Shown here piece after piece: positions 45,823-55,286 of a stretch of 64,000 nucleotides of DNA. The notes below the pieces were generated by a model, which saw only the letters and a program-made list of their open reading frames with translations, ran no database searches and had not been told where the DNA came from. Positions within the stretch are counted from its first letter, which is position 1. Each line of letters opens with the position of its first letter. The position numbers and the translations under genes were made by a program. The stretch is from Curtobacterium sp. MCLR17_032 (GTDB lineage: Bacteria; Actinomycetota; Actinomycetes; Actinomycetales; Microbacteriaceae): the NCBI RefSeq assembly GCF_003234795.2, contig NZ_CP126268.1:2046001-2110000 (forward strand), written 5' to 3'.

Positions 45823-47451
45823 CTAGCGACGACCCTTGACGATCTGCTCCTGGTCGACGTCCTCGGAGTCCGCGGCGTCGAACTGCTCCGAGCCGAGCGT
45901 CTTGCCGTCGCTCGTCTGGAAGCTCTTCGTGAACTCGTCGATCTCCTTGGACATCGCCGCGACGGTGTCGTCGCTGAGCTGGTTCGTCTCGCGGAGGGTC
46001 GTGAGCACGTCGGAGTTGCGACGCAGGTGGTCGAGCAGCTCGGACTCGAAGCGCAGCACGTCCGGCACGGGGACCGTGTCGAGCTTGCCGTTGGTACCGG
46101 CCCAGATCGAGACGACCTGCTCCTCCACCGGGTACGGCGAGTACTGCGGCTGCTTGAGCAGCTCGGTCAGACGCGCACCACGGTCGAGCTGACGACGCGA
46201 CGCCTGGTCGAGGTCGGACGCGAACATCGCGAACGCCTCGAGCGAGCGGTACTGCGCCAGTTCGAGCTTCAGCGTGCCGGACACCTTCTTGATCGACTTC
46301 ACCTGGGCGTCACCACCGACGCGGGACACCGAGATACCCACGTCGACGGCCGGACGCTGGTTCGCGTTGAAGAGGTCCGACTGCAGGAAGATCTGGCCGT
46401 CGGTGATCGAGATCACGTTGGTCGGGATGTACGCCGAGACGTCGTTCGCCTTGGTCTCGATGATCGGGAGGCCCGTCATCGATCCGGCGCCGAGCTCGTC
46501 GGACAGCTTCGCGCAACGCTCCAGCAGACGGGAGTGCAGGTAGAAGACGTCACCCGGGTAGGCCTCGCGTCCCGGCGGACGACGCAGGAGGAGCGACACC
46601 GCACGGTAGGCCTCGGCCTGCTTCGACAGGTCGTCGAAGATGATCAGGACGTGCTTGCCCTGGTACATCCAGTGCTGGCCGATGGCCGAACCGGTGTAGG
46701 GGGCGAGGTACTTGAAGCCGGCCGGGTCGGAGGCGGGGGCCGCGACGATGGTCGTGTACTCCATCGCACCGGCGTCCTCGAGCGCGCCCTTGACGGAGGC
46801 GATCGTGGAGCCCTTCTGTCCGATGGCGACGTAGATGCAGCGGACCTGCTTGTTCTCGTCGCCCGACTCCCAGTTGGCCTTCTGGTTGATGATCGTGTCG
46901 ATCGCGATGGCCGTCTTGCCGGTCTGGCGGTCGCCGATGATCAGCTGACGCTGGCCGCGGCCGACGGGGATCATCGCGTCGATCGCCTTGATGCCGGTCT
47001 GCATCGGCTCGTGGACCGACTTGCGGGACATGACGCCCGGTGCCTGCAGCTCGAGGGCGCGACGTCCCTCGGCTGCGATCTCACCGAGACCGTCGATCGG
47101 GGCGCCGAGCGGGTCGACGACCCGGCCGAGGAAGGCGTCGCCGACCGGGGCCGAGAGGACCTCGCCCGTACGGGTCACTTCCTGGCCCTCTTCGACGCCG
47201 GAGAACTCGCCGAGCACGATGGCACCGATCGAGTCCTCGTCGAGGTTCTGGGCGAGGCCGAGCGTGCCGTCCGCGAAGCGGATCAGCTCGTTGGCCATGA
47301 CGCCGGGGAGGCCTTCGACGTGGGCGATGCCGTCACCGGCGTCGGTGACGTGCCCGACCTCGGCCGTGGAGGCCTTCGTCGGCTCGTAGTTCGAGACGAA
47401 GTCCTTCAGGGCATCACGGATCTCATCGGGGCTGATGGTGATGTCTGCCAT
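45823..47451 (-). CDS. atpA: F1Fo ATP synthase alpha subunit
   Basis: Nucleotide-binding, non-catalytic F1 subunit. The 542-residue protein has P-loop [11 protein letters not shown] near residues 172-182, [14 protein letters not shown], the [25 protein letters not shown] family segment and the conserved [10 protein letters not shown]. The C-terminus carries an acidic extension, as in other actinobacteria. AAGGAAAA precedes the ATG at 47451. It follows atpH after 106 nt. Confidence 0.98.
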   Translation of the reverse strand: MADITISPDEIRDALKDFVSNYEPTKASTAEVGHVTDAGDGIAHVEGLPGVMANELIRFADGTLGLAQNLDEDSIGAIVLGEFSGVEEGQEVTRTGEVLSAPVGDAFLGRVVDPLGAPIDGLGEIAAEGRRALELQAPGVMSRKSVHEPMQTGIKAIDAMIPVGRGQRQLIIGDRQTGKTAIAIDTIINQKANWESGDENKQVRCIYVAIGQKGSTIASVKGALEDAGAMEYTTIVAAPASDPAGFKYLAPYTGSAIGQHWMYQGKHVLIIFDDLSKQAEAYRAVSLLLRRPPGREAYPGDVFYLHSRLLERCAKLSDELGAGSMTGLPIIETKANDVSAYIPTNVISITDGQIFLQSDLFNANQRPAVDVGISVSRVGGDAQVKSIKKVSGTLKLELAQYRSLEAFAMFASDLDQASRRQLDRGARLTELLKQPQYSPYPVEEQVVSIWAGTNGKLDTVPVPDVLRFESELLDHLRRNSDVLTTLRETNQLSDDTVAAMSKEIDEFTKSFQTSDGKTLGSEQFDAADSEDVDQEQIVKGRR

Positions 47452-47557
47452 GGGATTTTCCTTGTTGGTTTCCGGGGCCCTTCGGCTCCGAGAGGGTGAT
47501 GCTGCCGGGCGGGGCAGTTCCCGTTGTGGACTTGGAGGGACGAGTCCGACCGTACGC

Positions 47558-48352
47558 TCAGCCGGCGAGCTGCAGACGGAGGTCTGCGAGCCGCGTCGCG
47601 ACGGTGCCGTCGATGACGTCGCCGCCGACCTGCACGCGGACCCCGCCGATGACCGAGGGGTCGACGACGCGGTTCACGGTGATGTCCCGTCCGTAGCGCT
47701 GCGCGATCCCGTGGGCGACACGAGCCGCCTGGTCGTCGGACAGCGGCGTCGCCGTGATGACCGTGGCGACGAGCTTGTCCGCCTGGTCTGCGACGATCCG
47801 GGAGGCGTCACGCACGATCTCGCCGATGCGGCGGCCACGGGGCTGCTGCACGAGGTTCGACACGATGGTGATCGTCTGCTGCGACACCTTGCCGGCCAGC
47901 AGGCGCTCCGCGAGGGAGCCCTTCTGGTCGGCGCTGCCGAGCTTGGTCCCGAGCGCGAGCTCGAGTCCGGCGTCCGAACGCACTGCGGTCTCGAAGGCGA
48001 ACAGTTCGGCCTCGATCGAGGTCGACTGGTCGGCCGTCGCGGCCACGGCACGCACTGCTGCGTCCTCGATGCCGGCGAGCAGGTCACCCTGCGACGACCA
48101 GCGCGAGCCGGCGACGGCGGTCAGGACGGCGCGCGTGGCGTCGCTCTGTCCGGCGAAGACGCGGTCGATGAGGACCTTCTTGCCAGCGGTGTCGGCGGTC
48201 GGGTCAGCGAGCAGGTTGAGCAGCTGCGACGCCCGGGCGATCGCTCGCCCGGAGGCGAAGATCTCTGCGCCGACGCCCAGGTCGACGGCACCGCCGAGTT
48301 CGGCGAGCACCGCCCTGGTGGACGTCATCGCTTCGCGGGTGGCGCTGCGCAT
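47558..48352 (-). CDS. atpH: F1Fo ATP synthase delta subunit
   Basis: Links the peripheral stalk to F1. The 264-residue protein has the N-terminal helical bundle and the C-terminal segment [25 protein letters not shown], the OSCP/delta signature. It is longer than the roughly 180 residues of E. coli because of an extended N-terminal part, as is common in actinobacteria. It is a separate gene, not fused to a b subunit as in mycobacteria. The ATG at 48352 is 2 nt after the atpF stop. Confidence 0.96.
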   Translation of the reverse strand: MRSATREAMTSTRAVLAELGGAVDLGVGAEIFASGRAIARASQLLNLLADPTADTAGKKVLIDRVFAGQSDATRAVLTAVAGSRWSSQGDLLAGIEDAAVRAVAATADQSTSIEAELFAFETAVRSDAGLELALGTKLGSADQKGSLAERLLAGKVSQQTITIVSNLVQQPRGRRIGEIVRDASRIVADQADKLVATVITATPLSDDQAARVAHGIAQRYGRDITVNRVVDPSVIGGVRVQVGGDVIDGTVATRLADLRLQLAG

Positions 48353-48354
48353 GC

Positions 48355-48918
48355 TCAGTGCTCCGTTCCGGCCGCCGTCTGGGCACCCTGCGACGACTCG
48401 AGGTCGGCGAGGAAGCGGTCGACGACGGCGGTCGCCTTGGCGTCGTCCTGGAGGGACTCGCCGATGACACCCGACGCGAGGCCGAGTGCGAGCGTGCCGA
48501 CCTCGGAGCGGAGCGACTGGAGCGCACTCTGGCGCTCTGCCTCGATCTGCGCCTGGGCGTTCGCGGTGATGCGTGCGGCGTCGGCGCTGGCCTGCTCGCG
48601 GACCTCGTTGCCGATCGCGGTGGCGTCGGCACGGGCCTGCTCACGGATGCGCGATGCCTCGGCACGCGCGTCAGCCAGCTGCTTGTTGTACTCGTCGAGC
48701 GCAGCAGCGGCCTGCTCCTGGGCGGCTTCGGCCTTCTTGATGCCGCCTTCGATGGCCTCGGTGCGCTCATCGAGCATCTTCGTGATCCGCGGCGTGACGA
48801 CACGCCACATCACGATGAAGATGATGACGAAGGCCACCGCGGACCACACGATGTCGTACACCGGTGGGATCAGCGGATTGTGCGTTTCCTCCGCCGCGAT
48901 GATGAGTGCAGTCTGCAT
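48355..48918 (-). CDS. atpF: F1Fo ATP synthase b subunit
   Basis: Peripheral stalk subunit. The 187-residue protein has one membrane helix (about 22-40; VWSAVAFVIIFIVMW) followed by a long charged coiled coil rich in Ala/Glu/Arg and ending near the delta-binding C-terminus. The ATG at 48918 lies 8 nt after the atpE stop. Confidence 0.96.
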   Translation of the reverse strand: MQTALIIAAEETHNPLIPPVYDIVWSAVAFVIIFIVMWRVVTPRITKMLDERTEAIEGGIKKAEAAQEQAAAALDEYNKQLADARAEASRIREQARADATAIGNEVREQASADAARITANAQAQIEAERQSALQSLRSEVGTLALGLASGVIGESLQDDAKATAVVDRFLADLESSQGAQTAAGTEH

Positions 48919-48926
48919 CGAGGGCC

Positions 48927-50142
<1,216 letters not shown>

Positions 50143-50195
50143 GCTCCGGCAGCGGGCTCCAGAAGCCTATCAGGTGTGTGCGGCTTCTCGGGCTC

Positions 50196-50675
50196 TCAGG
50201 CAGCGGGGTCGCGATCCTCAGCGTCCGTCCGGTCTCCGGGCAGGCTGACGCCGATCGGGACCCGGGCGCGGGCGATCACGGTGACGTCGATCACGAGCGA
50301 ACCGATGACCCCGATGATGATCGCGATCGCCAGGACCGGCGTGTTCACCCAGTCGCGGTCCTTCAACGCCACGAGCACGACGATGAACACCACGAACTTC
50401 ACCAGGAAGGTCCCCATGATCGTGCCGAAGAAGGCCCCGGAGATCATCTGGCCGCCGGAGAACCGGATCGCCAGGAGGACGCTGACCGCGGTGAGCCCGC
50501 AGAACACGACGCTCATCACGGCGCCGATCAGCCCGCCGGTCAGTCCGGGGCCACCGGCGACGAACCACCCGACGACACCCCCGACGACGGCGAGGGCTCC
50601 GGCGAGGACGGCACCCTGCAGCAGGATGCGCCGGAAGACCGGCCGGACGTGGTCGAGGCCGTTCGGGGTGGTCAC
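50196..50675 (-). CDS. ATP synthase protein I-like membrane protein
   Basis: Small membrane protein at the head of the atp operon. The 159-residue product has four hydrophobic helices (about 17-37, 42-62, 76-98, 107-130) with a GAVMSVVFCGLTAVSVLLAIR segment pattern seen in AtpI-like proteins, which assist c-ring assembly or Mg2+ uptake in some bacteria. The assignment rests on position and topology rather than strong motifs. The GTG at 50675 overlaps the stop of the upstream wecA-like gene (GTGA) and has GGAGA 6 nt before it. Confidence 0.75.
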   Translation of the reverse strand: MTTPNGLDHVRPVFRRILLQGAVLAGALAVVGGVVGWFVAGGPGLTGGLIGAVMSVVFCGLTAVSVLLAIRFSGGQMISGAFFGTIMGTFLVKFVVFIVVLVALKDRDWVNTPVLAIAIIIGVIGSLVIDVTVIARARVPIGVSLPGDRTDAEDRDPAA

Positions 50676-51925
50676 GAGGGGTCTCCAGGGATCGGGCGGG
50701 ACGGGTGGTTGGCGTGCGGGTCGCGGACGGCCGCGGCACGGTCGAGCGGGTCGAGGCTGGCATCCACCGCTCCCCCACGACGGGCGGTCGTCTGCGCGGC
50801 GATCTCGACGCGCTTCCGGCCGAGCGGCGCGAACGTCGCGATGGCGCACACGGTGAACCCCACCGCCACGAAGGCAGTGACCCACCACCAGTTGACGAAG
50901 AGGAACAGCAGGCACCCGAAGGCGACCGTGGCCGTCCACGCGTAGAAGATGAGCACCGCGTGGAAGTGCGAGTGGCCCATGTCGAGCAGCCGGTGGTGCA
51001 GGTGCTTCCGGTCGGCCGAGAACGGCGACTTGCCGGCACTGACGCGGCGGACCACGGCGAGGGCGAAGTCCAGGATCGGCACGACCAGGATCGCGAACGG
51101 CAGCAGGATCGGGATGAACGCGGGCAGCAGGTCGGTCCGGGTGCGGACCGCAGCGGGGTCGATGTTGCCCGTGATCGACACCGCGCTGGTGGCCATGAGG
51201 AAACCGACGAGCAGCGCCCCGGCGTCCCCCATGAACAGCTTGGCCGGGTGCCAGTTGAGCACCAGGAACCCCGCACAGGCGCCGACCAGCACCGCGGTCA
51301 GCAGCGACGGCAGGTTGAAGAAGAACTCCGTCTCGACGACCACGCGGTTGATGAAGAACGTGTAGAGGAAGAACACCCCGCCGGCGATGATCGCGACGCC
51401 GGCGACCAGACCGTCGAGACCGTCGATGAAGTTCACCGCGTTCATCACCAGGACGACGGCGAGCACCGTGAAGATCAGGCTCATGTAGGACGAGCCGACG
51501 CCGAGCGTGTTGCCGATCGGCAGCGACACGATGGCGACGCCCTGCCACGCGAGGATGCCGGCCGCGATGATCTGGCCCGCGAGCTTCGTCATCCAGTCGA
51601 GGTCCCAGATGTCGTCCGCGACGCCGAGCACCACGATGATCGTGGCACCGGCGAGCACCGCCAACACCCGCCCTGGTTCCGCGAACACCAACCGGAAGTA
51701 GTCCTGTCCGGCGATGGCGGGGAAGAGGAACCAGGCGCAGAGCAGGGAGACGATCACGCCGAGGAACATCGCGATGCCACCGAGCCGCGGCGTCGGGGTG
51801 CGGTGCACGTCCCGTTCGCGGACCTTCGGGTACCACTTGTACTTGACGCCGAGCTTCCAGACGACGCAGCTGACCAGGAAGCTCACGACCGCCGAGATGA
51901 CGCCCGCGAGCAGGTAGAACTTCAC
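50672..51925 (-). CDS. Undecaprenyl-phosphate sugar-1-phosphate transferase (WecA/TagO family)
   Basis: Initiates envelope glycan synthesis by loading a sugar phosphate, probably GlcNAc-1-P, onto undecaprenyl phosphate. The 417-residue protein has about 11 helices with the family motifs DDIWDLD (catalytic Asp pair), NFIDGLDGL, KLFMGDAGA and HLHHRLLDMGHSH; the last is the WecA/TagO-type cytoplasmic loop rather than MraY's. A disordered hydrophilic tail of about 45 residues ends it. The GTG at 51925 overlaps the sua5 stop (GTGA). Position between sua5 and the atp operon is conserved in actinobacteria. Confidence 0.93.
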   Translation of the reverse strand: MKFYLLAGVISAVVSFLVSCVVWKLGVKYKWYPKVRERDVHRTPTPRLGGIAMFLGVIVSLLCAWFLFPAIAGQDYFRLVFAEPGRVLAVLAGATIIVVLGVADDIWDLDWMTKLAGQIIAAGILAWQGVAIVSLPIGNTLGVGSSYMSLIFTVLAVVLVMNAVNFIDGLDGLVAGVAIIAGGVFFLYTFFINRVVVETEFFFNLPSLLTAVLVGACAGFLVLNWHPAKLFMGDAGALLVGFLMATSAVSITGNIDPAAVRTRTDLLPAFIPILLPFAILVVPILDFALAVVRRVSAGKSPFSADRKHLHHRLLDMGHSHFHAVLIFYAWTATVAFGCLLFLFVNWWWVTAFVAVGFTVCAIATFAPLGRKRVEIAAQTTARRGGAVDASLDPLDRAAAVRDPHANHPSRPIPGDPS

Positions 51926-52596
51926 CGCACGAGGTCGTCCCCGACGACCCGCCTGATCTCGTCGTCGGAGATCACGCCGTGGCGCACGATCCGGAGGCCC
52001 TCCCCCGCGGCGAGGCCGGTGGCGTCGACGATCGTGGAGCCGGTCGAGGAGGCGGTGCCCTCGTGCGCGGGGATCGCTCCCCCGTCGAGGTACACCGCGA
52101 TGCTGTCGCCGAGCATCCGTTCGGCGTCGTCGATGTCCATCGCGGCGGGGTCGCCGGTAGAGTTCGCGGACGACACCGCGAGCGGTCCGACTTCCTGCAG
52201 GAGTTCGAGGGCGATGCGCGAGTCCGGCATCCGGAGCGCCACCGTGCCGCGGGTCTCGCCGAGGTCCCAGTCGAGGGACGGCTGCGCGCGGAGGATCACC
52301 GTGAGCCCACCGGGCCAGAACTCGTCGACGAGGCGCCGGACCTGCTCGGGCACCTCGCTGGCGAGGGCATCCATGGTCGCCACGCCCGGGATGAGCACGG
52401 GCGGCGGCGACTGCCGGGTCCGGCCCTTCGCATCGAGCAGGCGCTGCACGGCCTGCGCGCTGAACGCGTCCGCCGCGACGCCGTACACGGTGTCGGTGGG
52501 CACGACGACGAGTTCACCGCGACCGAGGGCGGCTCGGGCGAGCCGCATCCCGGTGAGGAGCCCGTCGGGGTCGGAGCAGTCGTATCGGGAAGCCAT
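51922..52596 (-). CDS. L-threonylcarbamoyladenylate synthase (TsaC/Sua5 family)
   Basis: Makes threonylcarbamoyl-AMP for the t6A37 tRNA modification. The 224-residue protein is the short TsaC/YrdC form with no Sua5 C-terminal domain, and carries PTDTVYGVAADAFS, KGR, PGGLTVIL and SSANSTGDPA. The ATG at 52596 has no Shine-Dalgarno; TATCAT lies 10 nt upstream, so the leader would be 3-4 nt long. GTG at 52605 is an alternative. It usually follows prmC directly; here a HAD hydrolase on the other strand separates them, so it needs its own promoter. Confidence 0.93.
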   Translation of the reverse strand: MASRYDCSDPDGLLTGMRLARAALGRGELVVVPTDTVYGVAADAFSAQAVQRLLDAKGRTRQSPPPVLIPGVATMDALASEVPEQVRRLVDEFWPGGLTVILRAQPSLDWDLGETRGTVALRMPDSRIALELLQEVGPLAVSSANSTGDPAAMDIDDAERMLGDSIAVYLDGGAIPAHEGTASSTGSTIVDATGLAAGEGLRIVRHGVISDDEIRRVVGDDLVR

Positions 52597-52606
52597 GACC
52601 TGCACG

Positions 52607-52612
52607 ATGATA
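52607..52612 (-). promoter_or_regulatory. -10 element for sua5-wecA-atp unit (near-leaderless)
   Basis: TATCAT on the minus strand, 10 nt before the sua5 ATG, in a 26-nt gap between divergent genes. It matches the -10 consensus well. Confidence 0.4.
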
Positions 52613-52622
52613 GTGCGCGAGG

Positions 52623-53291
52623 ATGGTGCACATCGTGAACGAGACCGCTGCGCCCCCACTCCTGTTCCTCTTCGACATGGACGACGTGCTCGTCCGCTAC
52701 GACTGGAAGACCCGCATGGCCGGGCTCTCCGAGCTGACGGGCCACGAGTTCGCCGAGCTCCGTCGCCGCTGGTGGGACACCGGCAGCGAGCAGCTCGCCG
52801 AAGCGGGACACTTCGCCGACGGCGACGCGTACCTGGCCGCCTTCCAGGAGGCGATGGGCTGCACGGTCGACGAGGCCGAGTGGGCCCGCGTCCGTGGCGC
52901 CGCGATGACCGAGCTGCCCGACCGGGTCGAGGCGGTCCGGATCGCCAAGGAGCACGGCCGCGTGGCGCTCCTCACGAACAACGGTCCGCTGGCCGGTCGG
53001 TGGCTGCACGAGTGGGTGCCGTCACTGCCCCCGCTGTTCGGCGAGCACCTGGACACGTCCAGCAACTTCGGCGCCCGCAAGCCGGAGCCGGACGTCTTCC
53101 GTCGGGTGCTCGAACACCACGGCGTCCCCGCCGAGCGCACGTTCTTCGCCGACGACATGCCGGAGAACGTCGCTGGTGCCCGGAGTGTCGGCATCACGGC
53201 GGTCCTGGTCGAGCGCGACACGGACCTCCGTGACGCCGTCAGGACGTTCATCGCCGCCCACGACACCGCGTCGGTCCCGACCGACGCCTGA
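52623..53291 (+). CDS. HAD-family hydrolase
   Basis: Phosphatase-type haloacid dehalogenase superfamily member. The 222-residue protein has motif I FDMDDVLV with the nucleophile Asp and the acid/base Asp two residues on, motif II LLTNNG, motif III Lys in ARKPEPDVF, and motif IV FFADDMPENV. An alpha-helical C1-type cap lies between motifs I and II. The substrate cannot be deduced. ATG at 52623 and GTG at 52635 are both possible starts; the latter leaves a GAGG at a better distance. It interrupts the conserved prmC-sua5 gene pair on the opposite strand. Confidence 0.9.
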   Translation: MVHIVNETAAPPLLFLFDMDDVLVRYDWKTRMAGLSELTGHEFAELRRRWWDTGSEQLAEAGHFADGDAYLAAFQEAMGCTVDEAEWARVRGAAMTELPDRVEAVRIAKEHGRVALLTNNGPLAGRWLHEWVPSLPPLFGEHLDTSSNFGARKPEPDVFRRVLEHHGVPAERTFFADDMPENVAGARSVGITAVLVERDTDLRDAVRTFIAAHDTASVPTDA

Positions 53292-53322
53292 CCGACTGCC
53301 GGGAGGCCCGCCCTCCGTCCGC

Positions 53323-54195
53323 CTAGCGCGTGGCGGTGGTCGTCCGGTCGCGTCCGGTGAGGTCGACGTGCGTCTCCGGCGACCGGAAGCCCCGTGCCGC
53401 GAGGACCGCACGCACCCCGGCCCCCTGCTGCTCGGCGTGCTCGACGACGAGGAGTCCGCCGGGCACGAGCAGTCGCCACGCGGTCTCGGTGAGGGCCCGC
53501 ACGGCGTCGAGGCCGTCGGGTCCGCCGTAGAGCGCGAGCGCCGGGTCGTGGTCGCGGACCTCGGGGTCGATCGGCAGTGCGTCGTCGGGGACGTACGGCG
53601 GGTTCGAGACGACGACCGACACCTGTCCGTCGAGCTCCGGGAACGCGTCGGCGAGGTCACCCTCGACGAGTCGCACCGTGCCGCCGTGGGCGTCGACGTT
53701 GCGCCGGGTCCACGGCAGGGCCTCGGCGGAGCGTTCGACGGCGTACACGACGGCGTTCGGCACCTCGGTGTCCATCGCGATGGCGATCGCACCACTGCCG
53801 GTACCGAGGTCGACGGCGATCGGTTCCGGCACCGCGGTCGCCCGGAGCGCGTCGATGCCGAACTGCACGACGGACTCGGTCTCGGGACGCGGCACGAAGA
53901 CGCCGGGTCCCACGGACAGGGTCAGGGCGCGGAAGTGAGCTTCACCGGTGACGTGCTGCAACGGCTCGCGGGTGACGCGCCGGGCCACCGCGTGCCGGAA
54001 GCGCTCGACGTGCTCGGCGCCGATCGCGCCTCCCGTCATCGCACGGGCCTGGACGGCACCGCGGGAGGTGTCGGTCGCCCACGCGAGCAGCAGTTCCGCA
54101 TCGACCTGCGGGGTCGGTACGCCGGCCGCGGACAACGCCGCGGCCGCCTCCCGGAGGAGACGGTCCGCGGCGTAAGTCGGCTGCGGCAGGTCCAC
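53323..54195 (-). CDS. prmC: Peptide chain release factor N5-glutamine methyltransferase
   Basis: Methylates the Gln of the GGQ motif in release factors RF1 and RF2 using SAM. The 290-residue protein has the N-terminal helical domain, the conserved LQHVTGEAHF and VFVPRPETE, the SAM-binding DLGTGSGAIAIA and the catalytic NPPY (SNPPYVP, near 198). The GTG at 54195 lies 5 nt past the prfA stop, so it is in the rho-prfA-prmC transcript and sits beside its substrate gene. GTG is preferred over longer readings that run into prfA. Confidence 0.95.
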   Translation of the reverse strand: MDLPQPTYAADRLLREAAAALSAAGVPTPQVDAELLLAWATDTSRGAVQARAMTGGAIGAEHVERFRHAVARRVTREPLQHVTGEAHFRALTLSVGPGVFVPRPETESVVQFGIDALRATAVPEPIAVDLGTGSGAIAIAMDTEVPNAVVYAVERSAEALPWTRRNVDAHGGTVRLVEGDLADAFPELDGQVSVVVSNPPYVPDDALPIDPEVRDHDPALALYGGPDGLDAVRALTETAWRLLVPGGLLVVEHAEQQGAGVRAVLAARGFRSPETHVDLTGRDRTTTATR

Positions 54196-54200
54196 GCCGG

Positions 54201-55283
54201 TCAGGCGTCCTGGTCGCCGATGGCGGCCAGGCGTGCCTCTTCGTCCGCGGAGATCGCCGACTGGATGACCGGCTCGAGCGCGCCGTTCATGACGCGGTCG
54301 AGGTCGTAGGCCTTGTACCCGGTGCGGTGGTCCGCGATCCGGTTCTCCGGGAAGTTGTAGGTGCGGATGCGCTCCGACCGGTCCATCCCGCGGATCTGGG
54401 ACTTGCGCGCGTCCGAGGCCAGGGCGTCGAGTTCCTCCTGCTGGCGCGCGAGGATGCGGGCACGCAGGACGCGCATCCCCGCTTCGCGGTTCTGCAGCTG
54501 CGACTTCTCGTTCTGCATCGCGACCGTGATGCCGGTCGGGAGGTGCGTGATGCGCACCGCGGAGTCCGTCGTGTTGACGGACTGCCCGCCCGGACCGGAG
54601 GACCGGTACACGTCGATCTTCAGGTCGTTCTGGTTGATCTCGACCTCTTCGGGCTCGTCGACCTCGGGGAAGACGAGCACGCCGGTCGTCGAGGTGTGGA
54701 TACGCCCCTGCGACTCGGTCTGCGGCACCCGCTGCACACGGTGCACACCGCCCTCGTACTTGAGGTGCGCCCACACGCCCTGGGACGGGTCGGTCGCGTT
54801 CGACTTGATCGCGACCTGGACGTCCTTGTAGCCCCCGAGGTCGGACTCGGTGCGCTCGAGGAGCTCGACCTTCCAGCCCTTGCCCTCCGCGTAGTGCGAG
54901 TACATCCGGAGCAGGTCGGCCGCGAACAGCGCCGATTCCTCGCCGCCCTCGCCGCCCTTGATCTCCATGATCACGTCACGGCCGTCATCGGGGTCACGCG
55001 GGATGAGGAGCCGGCGGAGGCGCTCCTGGCGCTCCGCCAGCTGCTCCTCGAGCCCGGGGACCTCGTCCGCGAACGCCTCGTCCTCACGCGCGAGTTCCCG
55101 GGCGGCGGCGAGGTCGTCCCCCGCCGCCTGCCAGGCCTCGTACGCCGCCTTGATCTGGCTGAGTTCGGCGTACCGCCGGTTGACCTTCTTCGCACGGGCC
55201 GCGTCGGCGTGGAGCGCGGGGTCCGACAGCTGCTGCGTCAGTTCCTCGTGTTCCGCCAGCAGCCCTGCCACCGACTCGAACAC
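54201..55283 (-). CDS. prfA: Peptide chain release factor 1
   Basis: Recognises UAA and UAG stop codons and triggers peptide release. The 360-residue protein has the catalytic GGQ in [12 protein letters not shown] near residue 231, a PxT-type codon-recognition region (near [18 protein letters not shown] and [18 protein letters not shown]), and the coiled-coil N-terminal domain. The GTG at 55283 is 3 nt past the rho stop. The stop-codon recognition tripeptide is not resolved beyond the expected region. Confidence 0.97.
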   Translation of the reverse strand: MFESVAGLLAEHEELTQQLSDPALHADAARAKKVNRRYAELSQIKAAYEAWQAAGDDLAAARELAREDEAFADEVPGLEEQLAERQERLRRLLIPRDPDDGRDVIMEIKGGEGGEESALFAADLLRMYSHYAEGKGWKVELLERTESDLGGYKDVQVAIKSNATDPSQGVWAHLKYEGGVHRVQRVPQTESQGRIHTSTTGVLVFPEVDEPEEVEINQNDLKIDVYRSSGPGGQSVNTTDSAVRITHLPTGITVAMQNEKSQLQNREAGMRVLRARILARQQEELDALASDARKSQIRGMDRSERIRTYNFPENRIADHRTGYKAYDLDRVMNGALEPVIQSAISADEEARLAAIGDQDA

Positions 55284-55286
55284 GCG

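Noticed and set aside
53302..53316. Terminator between the HAD gene and prmC
   Set aside because: Only a 5-bp stem (GGAGG/CCTCC) with a 5-nt loop; too weak to call, although a terminator would be expected there.
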